Source: Sphingomonas sp. CBMAI 2297 (lineage in GTDB: Bacteria > Pseudomonadota > Alphaproteobacteria > Sphingomonadales > Sphingomonadaceae). From it: a stretch of 64,000 nt of DNA. The stretch lies in contig NZ_JAPDIR010000001.1 of the NCBI RefSeq assembly GCF_029870595.1, positions 124,001 through 188,000 on the forward strand. Direction: 5' to 3'. The first letter of the stretch is position 1, and every line of letters starts with the position of its first letter. Shown one piece after another: positions 46,191-54,697 of the stretch. Both the position numbers and the translations under genes were made by a program. Below the pieces are notes generated by a model, which saw only the letters and a program-made list of their open reading frames with translations, did not search any database and was not told the DNA's origin.

Positions 46191-46224
46191 CAGGCCTGTC
46201 AATTTCTCCCGATCGGCGTATCAT
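46185..46224 (+). promoter_or_regulatory. 20-bp perfect palindrome overlapping a promoter
   Basis: AATTGACAGGCCTGTCAATT (46185-46204) is a perfect palindrome. A -35-like CTGTCA (46196-46201) inside it and TATCAT (46219-46224), 17 bases apart, form a plausible promoter 30 bases before the beta-helix gene. A dimeric repressor of the TetR, MarR or GntR type would fit. No such gene is adjacent, other than the Lrp gene on the far side of the VOC gene. Confidence 0.6.
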
Positions 46225-46253
46225 CTTCAAAAATACGCAAAAGGGAGAGAGGG

Positions 46254-47444
46254 ATGCTTCGATTCTGCGCGCTCGCGACGGTGCTGCTCGCCGTTACTCC
46301 GGCCCTGGCCCGCGACCTCGTCGTCGAGGCTGGGCCCAATGCCCAGGAACGGCTCCAGTCCGCGCTGCTCGACGCCAGGCCGGGCGACACCGTCCGCATC
46401 GGCGCCGGCCGCTTCGAGCTGACCGACGGGCTCAGCCTCGACGTGAACGGCGTCACGGTGCGGGGCGCCGGGGCCGAGCGGACGGTGCTCAGCTTCAAGG
46501 GGCAGCTGGGCGCGGGCGAGGGGCTGCTGGTCACTTCGGACGATGTGGTGCTGCGCGACTTCGCGGTGGAGGATTCGAAGGGCGACGGCATCAAGTCCAA
46601 GGGAGCCGACCGGATCGTCTACAAGAATGTCCGCGTCGAATGGACCGGCGGGCCCAAGGCGACCAACGGCGCCTATGGCGTCTATCCGGTCGAGAGCGAG
46701 GATGTGCTGATCGACGGCGTCACCGTTAAGGGCGCTTCGGATGCGGGCATCTATGTCGGCCAGTCCAACCGGATCGTCGTGCGCAATTCCACCGCGATGT
46801 ACAATGTCGCCGGGATCGAGATCGAGAATAGCGGCTTTGCCGAAGTCACCAACAATCTCGCCACCCACAACACCGGCGGCATCCTGGTGTTCGACCTGCC
46901 CGCCCTGCCCCGGCGCGGGGCCGGCTGGGTGAAGGTGCACGGCAACAGGGCGATCGACAACGATACCCCCAATTTCGCCCCGCCCGGCAACACCGTCGCC
47001 ACTGTCCCCACCGGCACCGGCGTGCTGGTGATGGCCGAGAACGACGTCAGCGTGACCAGCAACGAACTCAGCGGCAACGGCACCGCCAACATCATGGTCG
47101 TCGCCTATCGCCAGCCCTTCGAGGACAAGGGCTATGATCCCTATCCCCGCAACATCCGCCTCGCCGGCAACAAGCATGGCCGGGCCGGCTTCGCCCCCGC
47201 CATGCCCGGCGGCAAGGAGCTTGCGGCGGCGCTGGGCGGCGCGCTGCCGCCCGTCTTCTGGGACGGCACCGGCGGCGACAAGGTGCGCCTCACCGGGGAT
47301 GACGGACCGGTGCTGACCCTGGGTCTTGCGCTCGGCGCCGGCATCGAGACCGCCAGGCCGCAGATGATCAAGCTCGACAACGCGGCCCCGCCGCCCTGGC
47401 AGAGCTTCAAGCTCCCGCCCGCGATGGAGGCCGCCGCCAAATGA
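46254..47444 (+). CDS. Secreted parallel beta-helix repeat protein (TIGR03805 type)
   Basis: A 396-residue exported protein. After the signal peptide (VLLAVTPALA) a right-handed parallel beta-helix with PbH1-type rungs runs from about residue 50 to 300: DVNGVTVRGAGAERTVL, DDVVLRDFAVEDSKGDGIKS, SDAGIYVGQSNRIVVRNSTA, IEIENSGFAEVTNNLA. The following cytochrome gene overlaps by 4 nt. This pair (TIGR03805 with TIGR03806) is found together in many genomes but its function is not known. Confidence 0.88.
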   Translation: MLRFCALATVLLAVTPALARDLVVEAGPNAQERLQSALLDARPGDTVRIGAGRFELTDGLSLDVNGVTVRGAGAERTVLSFKGQLGAGEGLLVTSDDVVLRDFAVEDSKGDGIKSKGADRIVYKNVRVEWTGGPKATNGAYGVYPVESEDVLIDGVTVKGASDAGIYVGQSNRIVVRNSTAMYNVAGIEIENSGFAEVTNNLATHNTGGILVFDLPALPRRGAGWVKVHGNRAIDNDTPNFAPPGNTVATVPTGTGVLVMAENDVSVTSNELSGNGTANIMVVAYRQPFEDKGYDPYPRNIRLAGNKHGRAGFAPAMPGGKELAAALGGALPPVFWDGTGGDKVRLTGDDGPVLTLGLALGAGIETARPQMIKLDNAAPPPWQSFKLPPAMEAAAK

Positions 47445-48460
47445 AGGCGCTGCTCGGCGCGGTCGCCCTGTTCGCCGCCGCGCTGCTCGGCCGGCCGGGC
47501 GGAGTGAACGACGCGGCGATCACCGGCGAGGGCTATCCCGCGCGCCTCTCCGAATTCGGCTTCTTCACCGATCTCGCGGCGCGCGCCCCGGCCCGGGGCC
47601 TGTTCCATTACGACCTCGAGACTCCGCTCTTCTCGGACTATGCGGCCAAGGAGCGCTATATCTACCTGCCCGCCGGCACCCGGGCAAAATATGATCCGGA
47701 CGGGCCGCTCGATCTCCCGGTCGGGGCGGCGCTGGTCAAGACCTTCGGCTATCCGGTGGACGGCCGGTTCAAGCCGCTGGAAACCCGGGTGCTGCTCCAC
47801 CGGGCCGGCGGCTGGGTGCCGATACCCTATGTCTGGAACGCGGAGGGAACCGATGCGGAGGTGAAGCGCGCCGGCACGCGCATCCCCGTTGCCTTCACCG
47901 ATCCGTCCGGCGAGCGGCACGCCATTTCCTATGCCGTGCCCAACCAGAACCAGTGCAAGGATTGCCACGGCCTGGCCGGCCAGGTCACGCCGATCGGCAT
48001 CAAGGCGCGCTATCTCAACCATGGCGGCCAGCTCGAGGCGATGCTGGCCGCCGGCATGCTCGACCGGCTTCCGGCGGACGCGCCCCGCGTCGCCCGCTGG
48101 GACGACCGCGCCGCGCCGCTCGACGCGCGCGCCCGTGCCTGGCTGGAGATCAACTGCGCGCATTGCCACAATCCGCGGGGCGCCGCGTCCAATTCGGGCC
48201 TGTTCCTCGATCTCGCCCGTGCCGATCCCGAGCAGCGCGGGCTGTTCAAGCGCCCCACCGCCGCCGGGCGCGGGGCGGGCACGCGCGATTTCGACATCGT
48301 TCCCGGCGCGCCCGACGCCTCGATCCTGCTCTACCGGATGGAATCGACCGATCCCGGCATCGCCATGCCCGAGCTCGGCCGCGCCACCGTCCACAAGGAA
48401 GGCGTGGCGCTGGTCCGCCAATGGATCGAATCGATGCCGAAATCCGCGCCGGGGCGTTAG
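47441..48460 (+). CDS. SO2930-family diheme c-type cytochrome (TIGR03806 type)
   Basis: A 339-residue periplasmic protein. It has an N-terminal signal-like segment and two heme-binding sites, CKDCH (about residue 173) and CAHCH (about 239), with downstream candidate axial methionines (YRMESTDPGIAMPELGR). EFGFFTDLAARAPARGLFHYDLETPLFSDYAAKERYIYLP is characteristic of the family. It is translationally coupled to the beta-helix protein, suggesting that the two act as one complex in the periplasm. UdgX follows after 22 bases. Confidence 0.9.
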   Translation: MKALLGAVALFAAALLGRPGGVNDAAITGEGYPARLSEFGFFTDLAARAPARGLFHYDLETPLFSDYAAKERYIYLPAGTRAKYDPDGPLDLPVGAALVKTFGYPVDGRFKPLETRVLLHRAGGWVPIPYVWNAEGTDAEVKRAGTRIPVAFTDPSGERHAISYAVPNQNQCKDCHGLAGQVTPIGIKARYLNHGGQLEAMLAAGMLDRLPADAPRVARWDDRAAPLDARARAWLEINCAHCHNPRGAASNSGLFLDLARADPEQRGLFKRPTAAGRGAGTRDFDIVPGAPDASILLYRMESTDPGIAMPELGRATVHKEGVALVRQWIESMPKSAPGR

Positions 48461-48482
48461 AGCCCGCCAACCGGAGGGCAGA

Positions 48483-49877
48483 GTGCGCGTCGTCACCTTG
48501 GCAAGCGAAGACGATTTCGAGGGCTGGCGCGATGCCGCGCGCGGGCTTGCCCAGGCCGGCGTCCCCCCGTCGGAAATCCTCTGGCAGGTCGGCGAGACTC
48601 CGACGGACCTGTTCGCCGGCGAAGCCGCGATGCCGGTGGTCGCGTCCCGCGTCGTCAAGGTCCCGCCCCGATTCCTGGACCTCGCCCGGTCGGCGATCCT
48701 GCACGGCGATCCCGCGCGCTTCGCGCTGCTCTATGCGCTGCTAGCCGACGATCCCCGCCGCATCGCCGACCCGGCCGATCCGCGCGTCCGCCGGCTCGAG
48801 GCGATGGCCCGCGAAGTCCGCCGCGACATCCACAAGATGCGTGCCTTTGTCCGGTTCCGTGAAGTACGCGACTCCCCGGCTTTCCCGGGCATCGGCGCGC
48901 CCGGCGTCCGCTATGTCGCCTGGTTCGAGCCGGCCCATCACATCGTCCGCGCCAATGCCCGCTTCTTCGTCGAGCGGTTCGCCACTATGCGCTGGTCGAT
49001 CCTCACGCCCGCGCTCTCGCTCCACTGGGATGCCGAGGTGCTGCGCGAAGGCCCCGGCGCCAGCCGGGCGGAGGCTCCCGGCGAGGATCCGGTGGAGGAT
49101 ATCTGGAAGACCTATTACGCCGCGATCTTCAATCCGGCCCGGCTGAAGACCGGTGCGATGCTCCGGGAGATGCCGCGCAAATACTGGAAAAACATGCCGG
49201 AAACCGCGTTGGTGCGGGAACTGGTCGCAACCGCGCGCCAGCGGGAGACGGCGATGGTGGCGGCACATGTCCGGTCGGGCGGCGATGCCGATGCGGCATG
49301 GCGGGCGCTGCGCGACGAGGCGGCGCACTGCACCCGCTGCGACCTGCACCGGCATGCCATGCGGACCGTGTTCGGCGAAGGCTCGCCCGATGCCCGGATG
49401 ATGCTCGTCGGCGAGCAGCCCGGCGATCAGGAGGATCTGGCCGGTCGCCCGTTCGTCGGCCCCGCCGGGGAGATGCTCGACCGCGCCATGGCCGCGGCGG
49501 GGATCGATCGCGCCAGCGTCTACGTCACCAACGCGGTCAAGCATTTCAAGTTCGAGCGCCGCGGCAAGCGCCGCATCCATGCGAGGCCCGATGCCGGCGA
49601 GATCCAGGCCTGCCGCTGGTGGTACGAGCAGGAACGCGCGCTGGTGAAGCCCGGGATGACCGTGGCGCTGGGCGCGTCCGCCGCCCGTCAGCTGCTCGGC
49701 AGGGCCGTGACGATCGCGGCGACGCGCGGCCGGGTGCTGGAGCTGCCCGAAGGCGGGCTCGGCTGGGTGACGATCCACCCCAGCTATCTCCTGCGCCTGC
49801 CCGACCGGGCGAAGGCGGAGGATGAATTCGCGGCGTTCGTGGAAGACCTGGCGGCGGCGGCGAAGGCTCTGGCCTAG
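48483..49877 (+). CDS. udgX: DUF4130-UdgX fusion, uracil-DNA crosslinking protein
   Basis: A 464-residue two-domain protein. Residues 1 to about 255 are the TIGR03915/DUF4130 domain (TLASEDDFEGWRDAARGLAQAG, ENARFF-type VRANARFFVERFATMRWSILTP). The C-terminal 200 residues are a family-4-like uracil-DNA glycosylase with CTRCDLHRHA and GEQPGDQEDLAGRPFVGPAG, and the UdgX loop KRRIH with His366. In studied UdgX that histidine bonds covalently to the abasic site after uracil removal. The GTG at 48483 follows GGAGGG. Its usual radical SAM partner is 3.8 kb away. Confidence 0.92.
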   Translation: MRVVTLASEDDFEGWRDAARGLAQAGVPPSEILWQVGETPTDLFAGEAAMPVVASRVVKVPPRFLDLARSAILHGDPARFALLYALLADDPRRIADPADPRVRRLEAMAREVRRDIHKMRAFVRFREVRDSPAFPGIGAPGVRYVAWFEPAHHIVRANARFFVERFATMRWSILTPALSLHWDAEVLREGPGASRAEAPGEDPVEDIWKTYYAAIFNPARLKTGAMLREMPRKYWKNMPETALVRELVATARQRETAMVAAHVRSGGDADAAWRALRDEAAHCTRCDLHRHAMRTVFGEGSPDARMMLVGEQPGDQEDLAGRPFVGPAGEMLDRAMAAAGIDRASVYVTNAVKHFKFERRGKRRIHARPDAGEIQACRWWYEQERALVKPGMTVALGASAARQLLGRAVTIAATRGRVLELPEGGLGWVTIHPSYLLRLPDRAKAEDEFAAFVEDLAAAAKALA

Positions 49878-49949
49878 CCAGAGCCGCTCCGGTGCGGGCC
49901 GGGGCATTTTCAGAACTCGCGCGTTGTCATCGTCTCCAGGAGAAAGCGC

Positions 49950-50075
49950 ATGCGAATCCTGCGCATGGCCGGCGCGTTGGCGCTGGCCGTCCCGGCTATA
50001 ATGGCGACCATCATCGCGGCGATCCTCACCATCGCGGTGACCATGATCGTTCCTGATCGGATCCCAGGCCGCTGA
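49950..50075 (+). CDS. 41-residue single-pass membrane protein
   Basis: A short frame read directly from the sequence: a basic start (MRILRM), one long hydrophobic segment (AGALALAVPAIMATIIAAIL and on to VTMIV) and a short polar tail (PDRIPGR). The ribosome-binding site is excellent (CAGGAGAAAG before the ATG) and a strong hairpin follows the stop, so it looks like a real small gene rather than chance. Function unknown; small membrane peptides of this type often regulate membrane enzymes or belong to type I toxin systems. Confidence 0.6.
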   Translation: MRILRMAGALALAVPAIMATIIAAILTIAVTMIVPDRIPGR

Positions 50076-50082
50076 ACCCCGG

Positions 50083-50119
50083 GGCCCGCCGCGCGTTATG
50101 CGCGGCGGGGCTTGTTCCT
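50083..50119 (+). terminator. GC-rich hairpin after the 41-residue gene
   Basis: GCCCGCCGCGC pairs with GCGCGGCGGGGC around a four- to five-base loop, followed by TTGTTCCTT. A likely terminator separating the small gene from the TetR operon. Confidence 0.6.
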
Positions 50120-50137
50120 TGCAGCATCATGCAGTAT

Positions 50138-50155
50138 TGTTCGTTCGAACGAACA
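50138..50155. promoter_or_regulatory. 18-bp perfect palindrome, TetR operator
   Basis: TGTTCGTTCGAACGAACA is a perfect palindrome 9 bases before the TetR ATG at 50165. Position and length fit autoregulation by the TetR protein, which would then control the whole exporter operon. Confidence 0.75.
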
Positions 50156-50164
50156 GGGCTTGCG

Positions 50165-50788
50165 ATGACCAGCCAGACGCTGATCGAGACGGCGATCGAC
50201 CAGTTCGGCCGCCACGGCTTCGAAGGCGCGAGCACGCGGGAGATCGCGCGCGCCTCGGGCACGGCGATGTCGTCGATCACCTATCATTTCGGCGGCAAGC
50301 AGGGGCTGTACCTCGCCGCCGCCGATCACATCGCCGCCCGTGTCCGCGAGATCCAGGGCCCCGCGCTTGAAATCGCCCGCGAAACCGCGCGCGCCGGCAC
50401 GCGCGAACAGGCGACCGAGGCGCTGCTCGCCTTGCTCGACGGCTTCGCGCTGATGATGATCCGCCCCGAATCCGAAGCCTGGTCGCTGTTCATCACGCGC
50501 GAGCAACAGGCCCCTACCGAGGCTTTCGACCGGATCTACACCGGCGTGATGCAGGAGGTCGTGGGCGTCTTCGTCGCGCTTCTTGGCCGTATCCGCACCG
50601 ATCTTGGCGAGCGCGAAGTGCTGGCCATGGGGATCATGCTGTTCGGCCAGACGCTGGTGCTGCGGGTCTGCCGTGCCGCCGTCACCCGCATCCTCTCGGT
50701 AGAGACGATCGACGAGCCCACCCGGGCGCTCCTTCGCGCGCGGCTGCGCGCCAATGCCCTCTGCATCCTGTCGGAGAATGCCGCATGA
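50165..50788 (+). CDS. TetR family repressor (CerR/YbiH-like)
   Basis: A 207-residue regulator. N-terminal HTH FGRHGFEGASTREIARASGTAMSSITYHFGGKQGLYLAAADHIA, C-terminal helical effector domain of the DUF1956 type (EAWSLFITREQQAPTEAFDRIYTGVM). E. coli YbiH (CecR) of this type controls ybhGFSR, the same gene set that follows here. It heads the operon and overlaps the next gene by 4 nt. Confidence 0.92.
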   Translation: MTSQTLIETAIDQFGRHGFEGASTREIARASGTAMSSITYHFGGKQGLYLAAADHIAARVREIQGPALEIARETARAGTREQATEALLALLDGFALMMIRPESEAWSLFITREQQAPTEAFDRIYTGVMQEVVGVFVALLGRIRTDLGEREVLAMGIMLFGQTLVLRVCRAAVTRILSVETIDEPTRALLRARLRANALCILSENAA

Positions 50789-51792
50789 ACCGCCGCCGCA
50801 TCGCGATCTTCGTCGTCATCGTCGGGCTGGTGATCGCCGCGATCGCCACCAGCGGCTTCGGCCTGTTCAAGGCGCGGGACGATGGCGCGCTTCGGCTGAA
50901 CGGCAATGTCGATATCCGCGAAGTCGATCTCGGCTTCCGGGTGAGCGGCCGCATTGCCGCGATCGGCGTGGAGGAAGGCGCGCGCGTGAAGCAGGGCCAG
51001 CTGCTCGCCACGCTCGATGCCGCCACGCTCGACAGCCGCATCGCCCAGGCGGACGCGCAGGTCTCGCAGGCTGAGGCGCAGCTCGCCAAGCTCCGCAACG
51101 GCAATCGCGCGCAGGACATCGCCCAGGCCCGCGCCCGCGCGGATGCCGCCGCCGCGGTGGCGCAGGATGCCGAGCGCGACTATGCGCGGCGCCAGCCGCT
51201 GGTCGAGCCCGGCGCGATCAGCCGGGACGTCTGGGAGCAGACGGTGGCGGCGCGGGACAAGGCGCGTGCCGATCTTGCCCAGGCGCGCCAGGCGCTCTCG
51301 CTGATGCACGCCGGCAGCCGCAAGGAGGACGTCGCCGCGGCCGCCGCCGACGTCCGCGCCGCCATGGCCGCGCGCCAGGGCGCCGCGACCGATCTCGGCG
51401 ATGCCCGGCTGCTCGCCTCGACCGACGGCACGGTGGTGACGCGCGCCCGCGAGCCCGGCGCGATCGTCCAGCCCGGCGAGACGGTCCTGACGCTGGCGAT
51501 CCTGCGGCCGTTGCGCGTGCGCGCCTATGTCGCGGAGAGCGATCTTTCGCGGATCGGCCCGGGGATGAAGGTGGTCGTCTCCGCCGACGGCAATCCCAGG
51601 CGCTATCACGGCACGATCGGCTATATCTCGCCGCGCGCCGAGTTCACGCCCAAGACGGTCGAGACCGAGAATCTGCGCACCGATCTCGTCTATCAGCTGC
51701 GCATCATCGTCGACGATCCGGACGACGCGCTGCGCCAGGGCCAGCCGGTGAGCGTCTCGGTGCCCGGCGCGCGGCCTAAGCACAAGGATTGA
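50785..51792 (+). CDS. HlyD-type membrane fusion protein (YbhG-like)
   Basis: A 335-residue periplasmic adaptor with one N-terminal membrane segment (IAIFVVIVGLVIAAIATSGFGLF), lipoyl halves (NVDIREVDLGFRVSGRIAAIGVEEGARVKQGQLLATLD), a coiled-coil hairpin (about residues 90-190) and a beta-barrel. It connects the inner-membrane exporter to the outer-membrane channel. It overlaps the TetR gene (ATGA). Confidence 0.92.
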   Translation: MNRRRIAIFVVIVGLVIAAIATSGFGLFKARDDGALRLNGNVDIREVDLGFRVSGRIAAIGVEEGARVKQGQLLATLDAATLDSRIAQADAQVSQAEAQLAKLRNGNRAQDIAQARARADAAAAVAQDAERDYARRQPLVEPGAISRDVWEQTVAARDKARADLAQARQALSLMHAGSRKEDVAAAAADVRAAMAARQGAATDLGDARLLASTDGTVVTRAREPGAIVQPGETVLTLAILRPLRVRAYVAESDLSRIGPGMKVVVSADGNPRRYHGTIGYISPRAEFTPKTVETENLRTDLVYQLRIIVDDPDDALRQGQPVSVSVPGARPKHKD

Positions 51793-51842
51793 GGGGGGTG
51801 GTGCGCGCTTCCCCGCGCATTCCCCTCCCTGGAAGGGAGAAG

Positions 51843-53570
51843 ATGACCCAATCCCTCGCCCAAACCACCGATCTCGTGAAATGCTTCGGCGACAACCGTG
51901 CGCTCGACGGCGTGGCGATGGCGATCGCGCCGGGACGGATCACCGGGCTGGTCGGACCGGACGGGGCGGGCAAGACCACGCTGATCCGCATCCTGGCCGG
52001 GCTGATGGCGCCGAGTTCGGGAATCGTGGAGGTGCTCGGCGGCGCGCCGGGCGAGAAGCTCGACGATCTCGGCTATATGCCCCAGCGCTTCGGCCTCTAC
52101 GAAGACCTGTCCGTCATCGAGAACCTCGAATTATACGCCGAAGTGCGCGGCCTGCCGAAGGACGAGCGGCGGGCGAGCTTCGACCGGCTGCTCGAATTCA
52201 CCGATCTCGCCCGTTTCCAGGATCGGCTGGCGGGCAAGCTCTCGGGCGGCATGAAGCAGAAGCTGGGCCTTGCCTGCGCGCTGGTGAAGACGCCCAGGGT
52301 GCTGCTGCTCGACGAGCCCGGCGTCGGCGTCGACCCGATCAGCCGCCGCGAGCTCTGGAGCATGGTCGGCGACCTGACCGGGCAGGGCATCGGCGTGCTG
52401 TGGTCGACGGCCTATCTCGACGAGGCGGAGAAGTGCGACACCGTCTATCTGCTCAACGAAGGCAAGCTGCTGTTCGACGGGCCGCCGGCGGAGCTGACCG
52501 GCCGGGTGCGGGACCGGGTGATCCGCGTCACCGGCTTCAAGGAGCGCCGCCGCGCCTTCCTCACCCATGCGCTCGACCGCGACGATGTGATCGACGGCAC
52601 GATCCAGGGCCGCTCGGTGCGGCTGCTGCTCCGGGACGGCAGGCCGGTGCCCGATGCCGGCGCCTTCGCGGCCGGCCCGGACACCGAAGTCCAGGCTGCC
52701 GATCCGCGCTTCGAGGACGGCTTCATCGAGCGGCTGGGCGGCGGCCCCAAGGGCACGTCCGCGCTGGCGGAGCGCTATCGCACCATCCCCGAAACCGATG
52801 TCGATGCGATCGCGGCGAACGGCCTCACCAAGGTCTTCGGCGACTTCACCGCGGCCAGGGACATGAACTTCCGCATCCCCAGGGGCCAGATATTCGGGCT
52901 TCTCGGCCCGAACGGAGCGGGCAAGTCGACCACGTTCAAGATGCTCTGCGGGCTGCTTTCGCCCACGTCGGGGACCGGCGCGGTCGCGGGCCGGTCGCTG
53001 CGCCACAGCCGTGCCGACGCCCGCGCCCAGCTGGGCTATATGGCCCAGAAATTCTCCCTCTATGGCGATCTCTCGGTTCGCCAGAATCTCGATTTCTTCG
53101 CCGGCGCCTATGACCTGCCGCGCGACAAGGCGCGCCGGGCGATCGCGGCGATGATCGAGATCTTCGAGCTTCAGGACAAGCTCGACGTCAATGCCGGCAC
53201 CCTGCCGCTGGGCTTCAAGCAGCGCCTCGCCCTGGCCTGCGCGGTGATGCACGAGCCGCCGGTGCTGTTCCTCGACGAGCCGACTTCAGGCGTCGATCCC
53301 GTCACGCGCCGCGAATTCTGGATGCACATCAACGGCCTGGTCGAGAAGGGCGTGACCGTGCTGGTCACCACCCATTTCATGGACGAAGCCGAATATTGCG
53401 ACCGGGCGACGCTGATCTACCGCGCCGAGCAGATCGCCACCGGCACGCCCGACGAGCTCAAGGCCGAGGCCGCCCGCCTCATCGGGGCGGAGGACCCGAC
53501 GATGGAGGACGCGTTCATCGCCCTGATCGAGGCGTTCGACCGCAAGCGCGAAGCGAGGGAGGCCGCATGA
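51843..53570 (+). CDS. Double ABC transporter ATPase (YbhF-like)
   Basis: A 575-residue protein with two ATPase domains in tandem. Domain 1: GPDGAGKTT, LSGGMKQKLGLA, LLLDEPGVGVDP. Domain 2: GPNGAGKSTT, LPLGFKQRLALA (signature variant), LFLDEPTSGVDP. In such fusions both halves work with a heterodimeric permease. The ATG lies 50 bases after the adaptor stop, preceded by GGAAGGGAGA. Confidence 0.94.
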   Translation: MTQSLAQTTDLVKCFGDNRALDGVAMAIAPGRITGLVGPDGAGKTTLIRILAGLMAPSSGIVEVLGGAPGEKLDDLGYMPQRFGLYEDLSVIENLELYAEVRGLPKDERRASFDRLLEFTDLARFQDRLAGKLSGGMKQKLGLACALVKTPRVLLLDEPGVGVDPISRRELWSMVGDLTGQGIGVLWSTAYLDEAEKCDTVYLLNEGKLLFDGPPAELTGRVRDRVIRVTGFKERRRAFLTHALDRDDVIDGTIQGRSVRLLLRDGRPVPDAGAFAAGPDTEVQAADPRFEDGFIERLGGGPKGTSALAERYRTIPETDVDAIAANGLTKVFGDFTAARDMNFRIPRGQIFGLLGPNGAGKSTTFKMLCGLLSPTSGTGAVAGRSLRHSRADARAQLGYMAQKFSLYGDLSVRQNLDFFAGAYDLPRDKARRAIAAMIEIFELQDKLDVNAGTLPLGFKQRLALACAVMHEPPVLFLDEPTSGVDPVTRREFWMHINGLVEKGVTVLVTTHFMDEAEYCDRATLIYRAEQIATGTPDELKAEAARLIGAEDPTMEDAFIALIEAFDRKREAREAA

Positions 53571-54697
53571 GTTTCCGCTTCGACCTCAGGCGCCTGGCGG
53601 CGCTGGTCCGCAAGGAGGGCGCGCAGATCCTGCGCGATCCCTCCACTTTCCTGATCGCCTTCGTGCTGCCGATGATCCTGCTCTTCCTGTTCGGCTATGC
53701 GGTCTCGCTCGACAGCACGCGCACCCGGGTGGGCCTGGTGATCCAGGACGGCAGCGGCCCCGCGCTCCGCCTGGCCCAGGCCTATCGCAGCTCGCGCTAT
53801 TTCTTGGTGACCGAGGCGCGCACCGTCGCGGAAGTGCGCGACAAGCTGATCGATGGCGAGCTGCGCGCGCTGATCGTCATCCCCCAGGATTTCGGCCAGG
53901 GCGTGAAGCGCGGCAAGGTCCCGCCGATCCAGATCGTCACCGACGGTTCCCAGCCCAACACCGCCAATTTCGCCGCGGCCTATGGCGAAGGCGTTCGCGC
54001 GACCTGGGCCGCGGCCGAGGGGCTGGAGCGCGATCCCGGCGCCCGCGAGGCGCCGGTCACCATCTCGGCGCGCTACTGGTACAATCCCGAGCTCAAGAGC
54101 AGATTCTTCCTCGTCCCCGGATCGATCGCGAACGTGATGACGATGGTCGGCACCCTGCTCACCGCGCTCGTCGTCGCCCGCGAATGGGAGCGGGGGACGA
54201 TGGAGGCGATGATGGCCACGCCGATCTCGATGGCCGAGTTCATCGCCAGCAAGGTCATCCCCTATTTCTTCCTGGCCCAGGCCTCGATGACGCTCTGCGC
54301 GGTAATCGGGATATGGATATTCGGCGTGCCGTTCCGCGGCTCGATCTTCGCGCTCTACGCCATCTCCTCGGCCTTTCTGATGCCGGCGCTGGGCCTGGGC
54401 CTGTTCATCTCGGCGGCGACCAAGAACCAGTTCGTCGCGAGCCAGGTGGCGCTGCTCTCGGCCTTTCTGCCGACCTTCCTGCTCTCCGGCTTCATCTTCG
54501 AGATCGGCTCGATGCCCTGGCCGATCCAGGCGCTGACCTATATCGTCCCGGCGCGCTACCTGATCCCCAGCCTCGAGACGGTGTTCCTGGCCGGCGACCA
54601 ATGGGGGCTGCTGCTGCCGAACATCGGCATCATGCTGGCCTTCGGCATGGTCTTCTTCACGCTCTCCTTCCGCGTCACTCGCCGGAGCCTCGACTGA
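53567..54697 (+). CDS. ABC-2 type permease (YbhS-like)
   Basis: A 376-residue permease with an N-terminal membrane segment (FLIAFVLPMILLFLFGYAVSL), a large periplasmic domain and five C-terminal segments. TMEAMMATPISMAEFIASKVIPYF is the ABC-2 signature. It overlaps the ATPase by 4 nt and the next permease by one base, so the three are made in step. Confidence 0.94.
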   Translation: MSFRFDLRRLAALVRKEGAQILRDPSTFLIAFVLPMILLFLFGYAVSLDSTRTRVGLVIQDGSGPALRLAQAYRSSRYFLVTEARTVAEVRDKLIDGELRALIVIPQDFGQGVKRGKVPPIQIVTDGSQPNTANFAAAYGEGVRATWAAAEGLERDPGAREAPVTISARYWYNPELKSRFFLVPGSIANVMTMVGTLLTALVVAREWERGTMEAMMATPISMAEFIASKVIPYFFLAQASMTLCAVIGIWIFGVPFRGSIFALYAISSAFLMPALGLGLFISAATKNQFVASQVALLSAFLPTFLLSGFIFEIGSMPWPIQALTYIVPARYLIPSLETVFLAGDQWGLLLPNIGIMLAFGMVFFTLSFRVTRRSLD

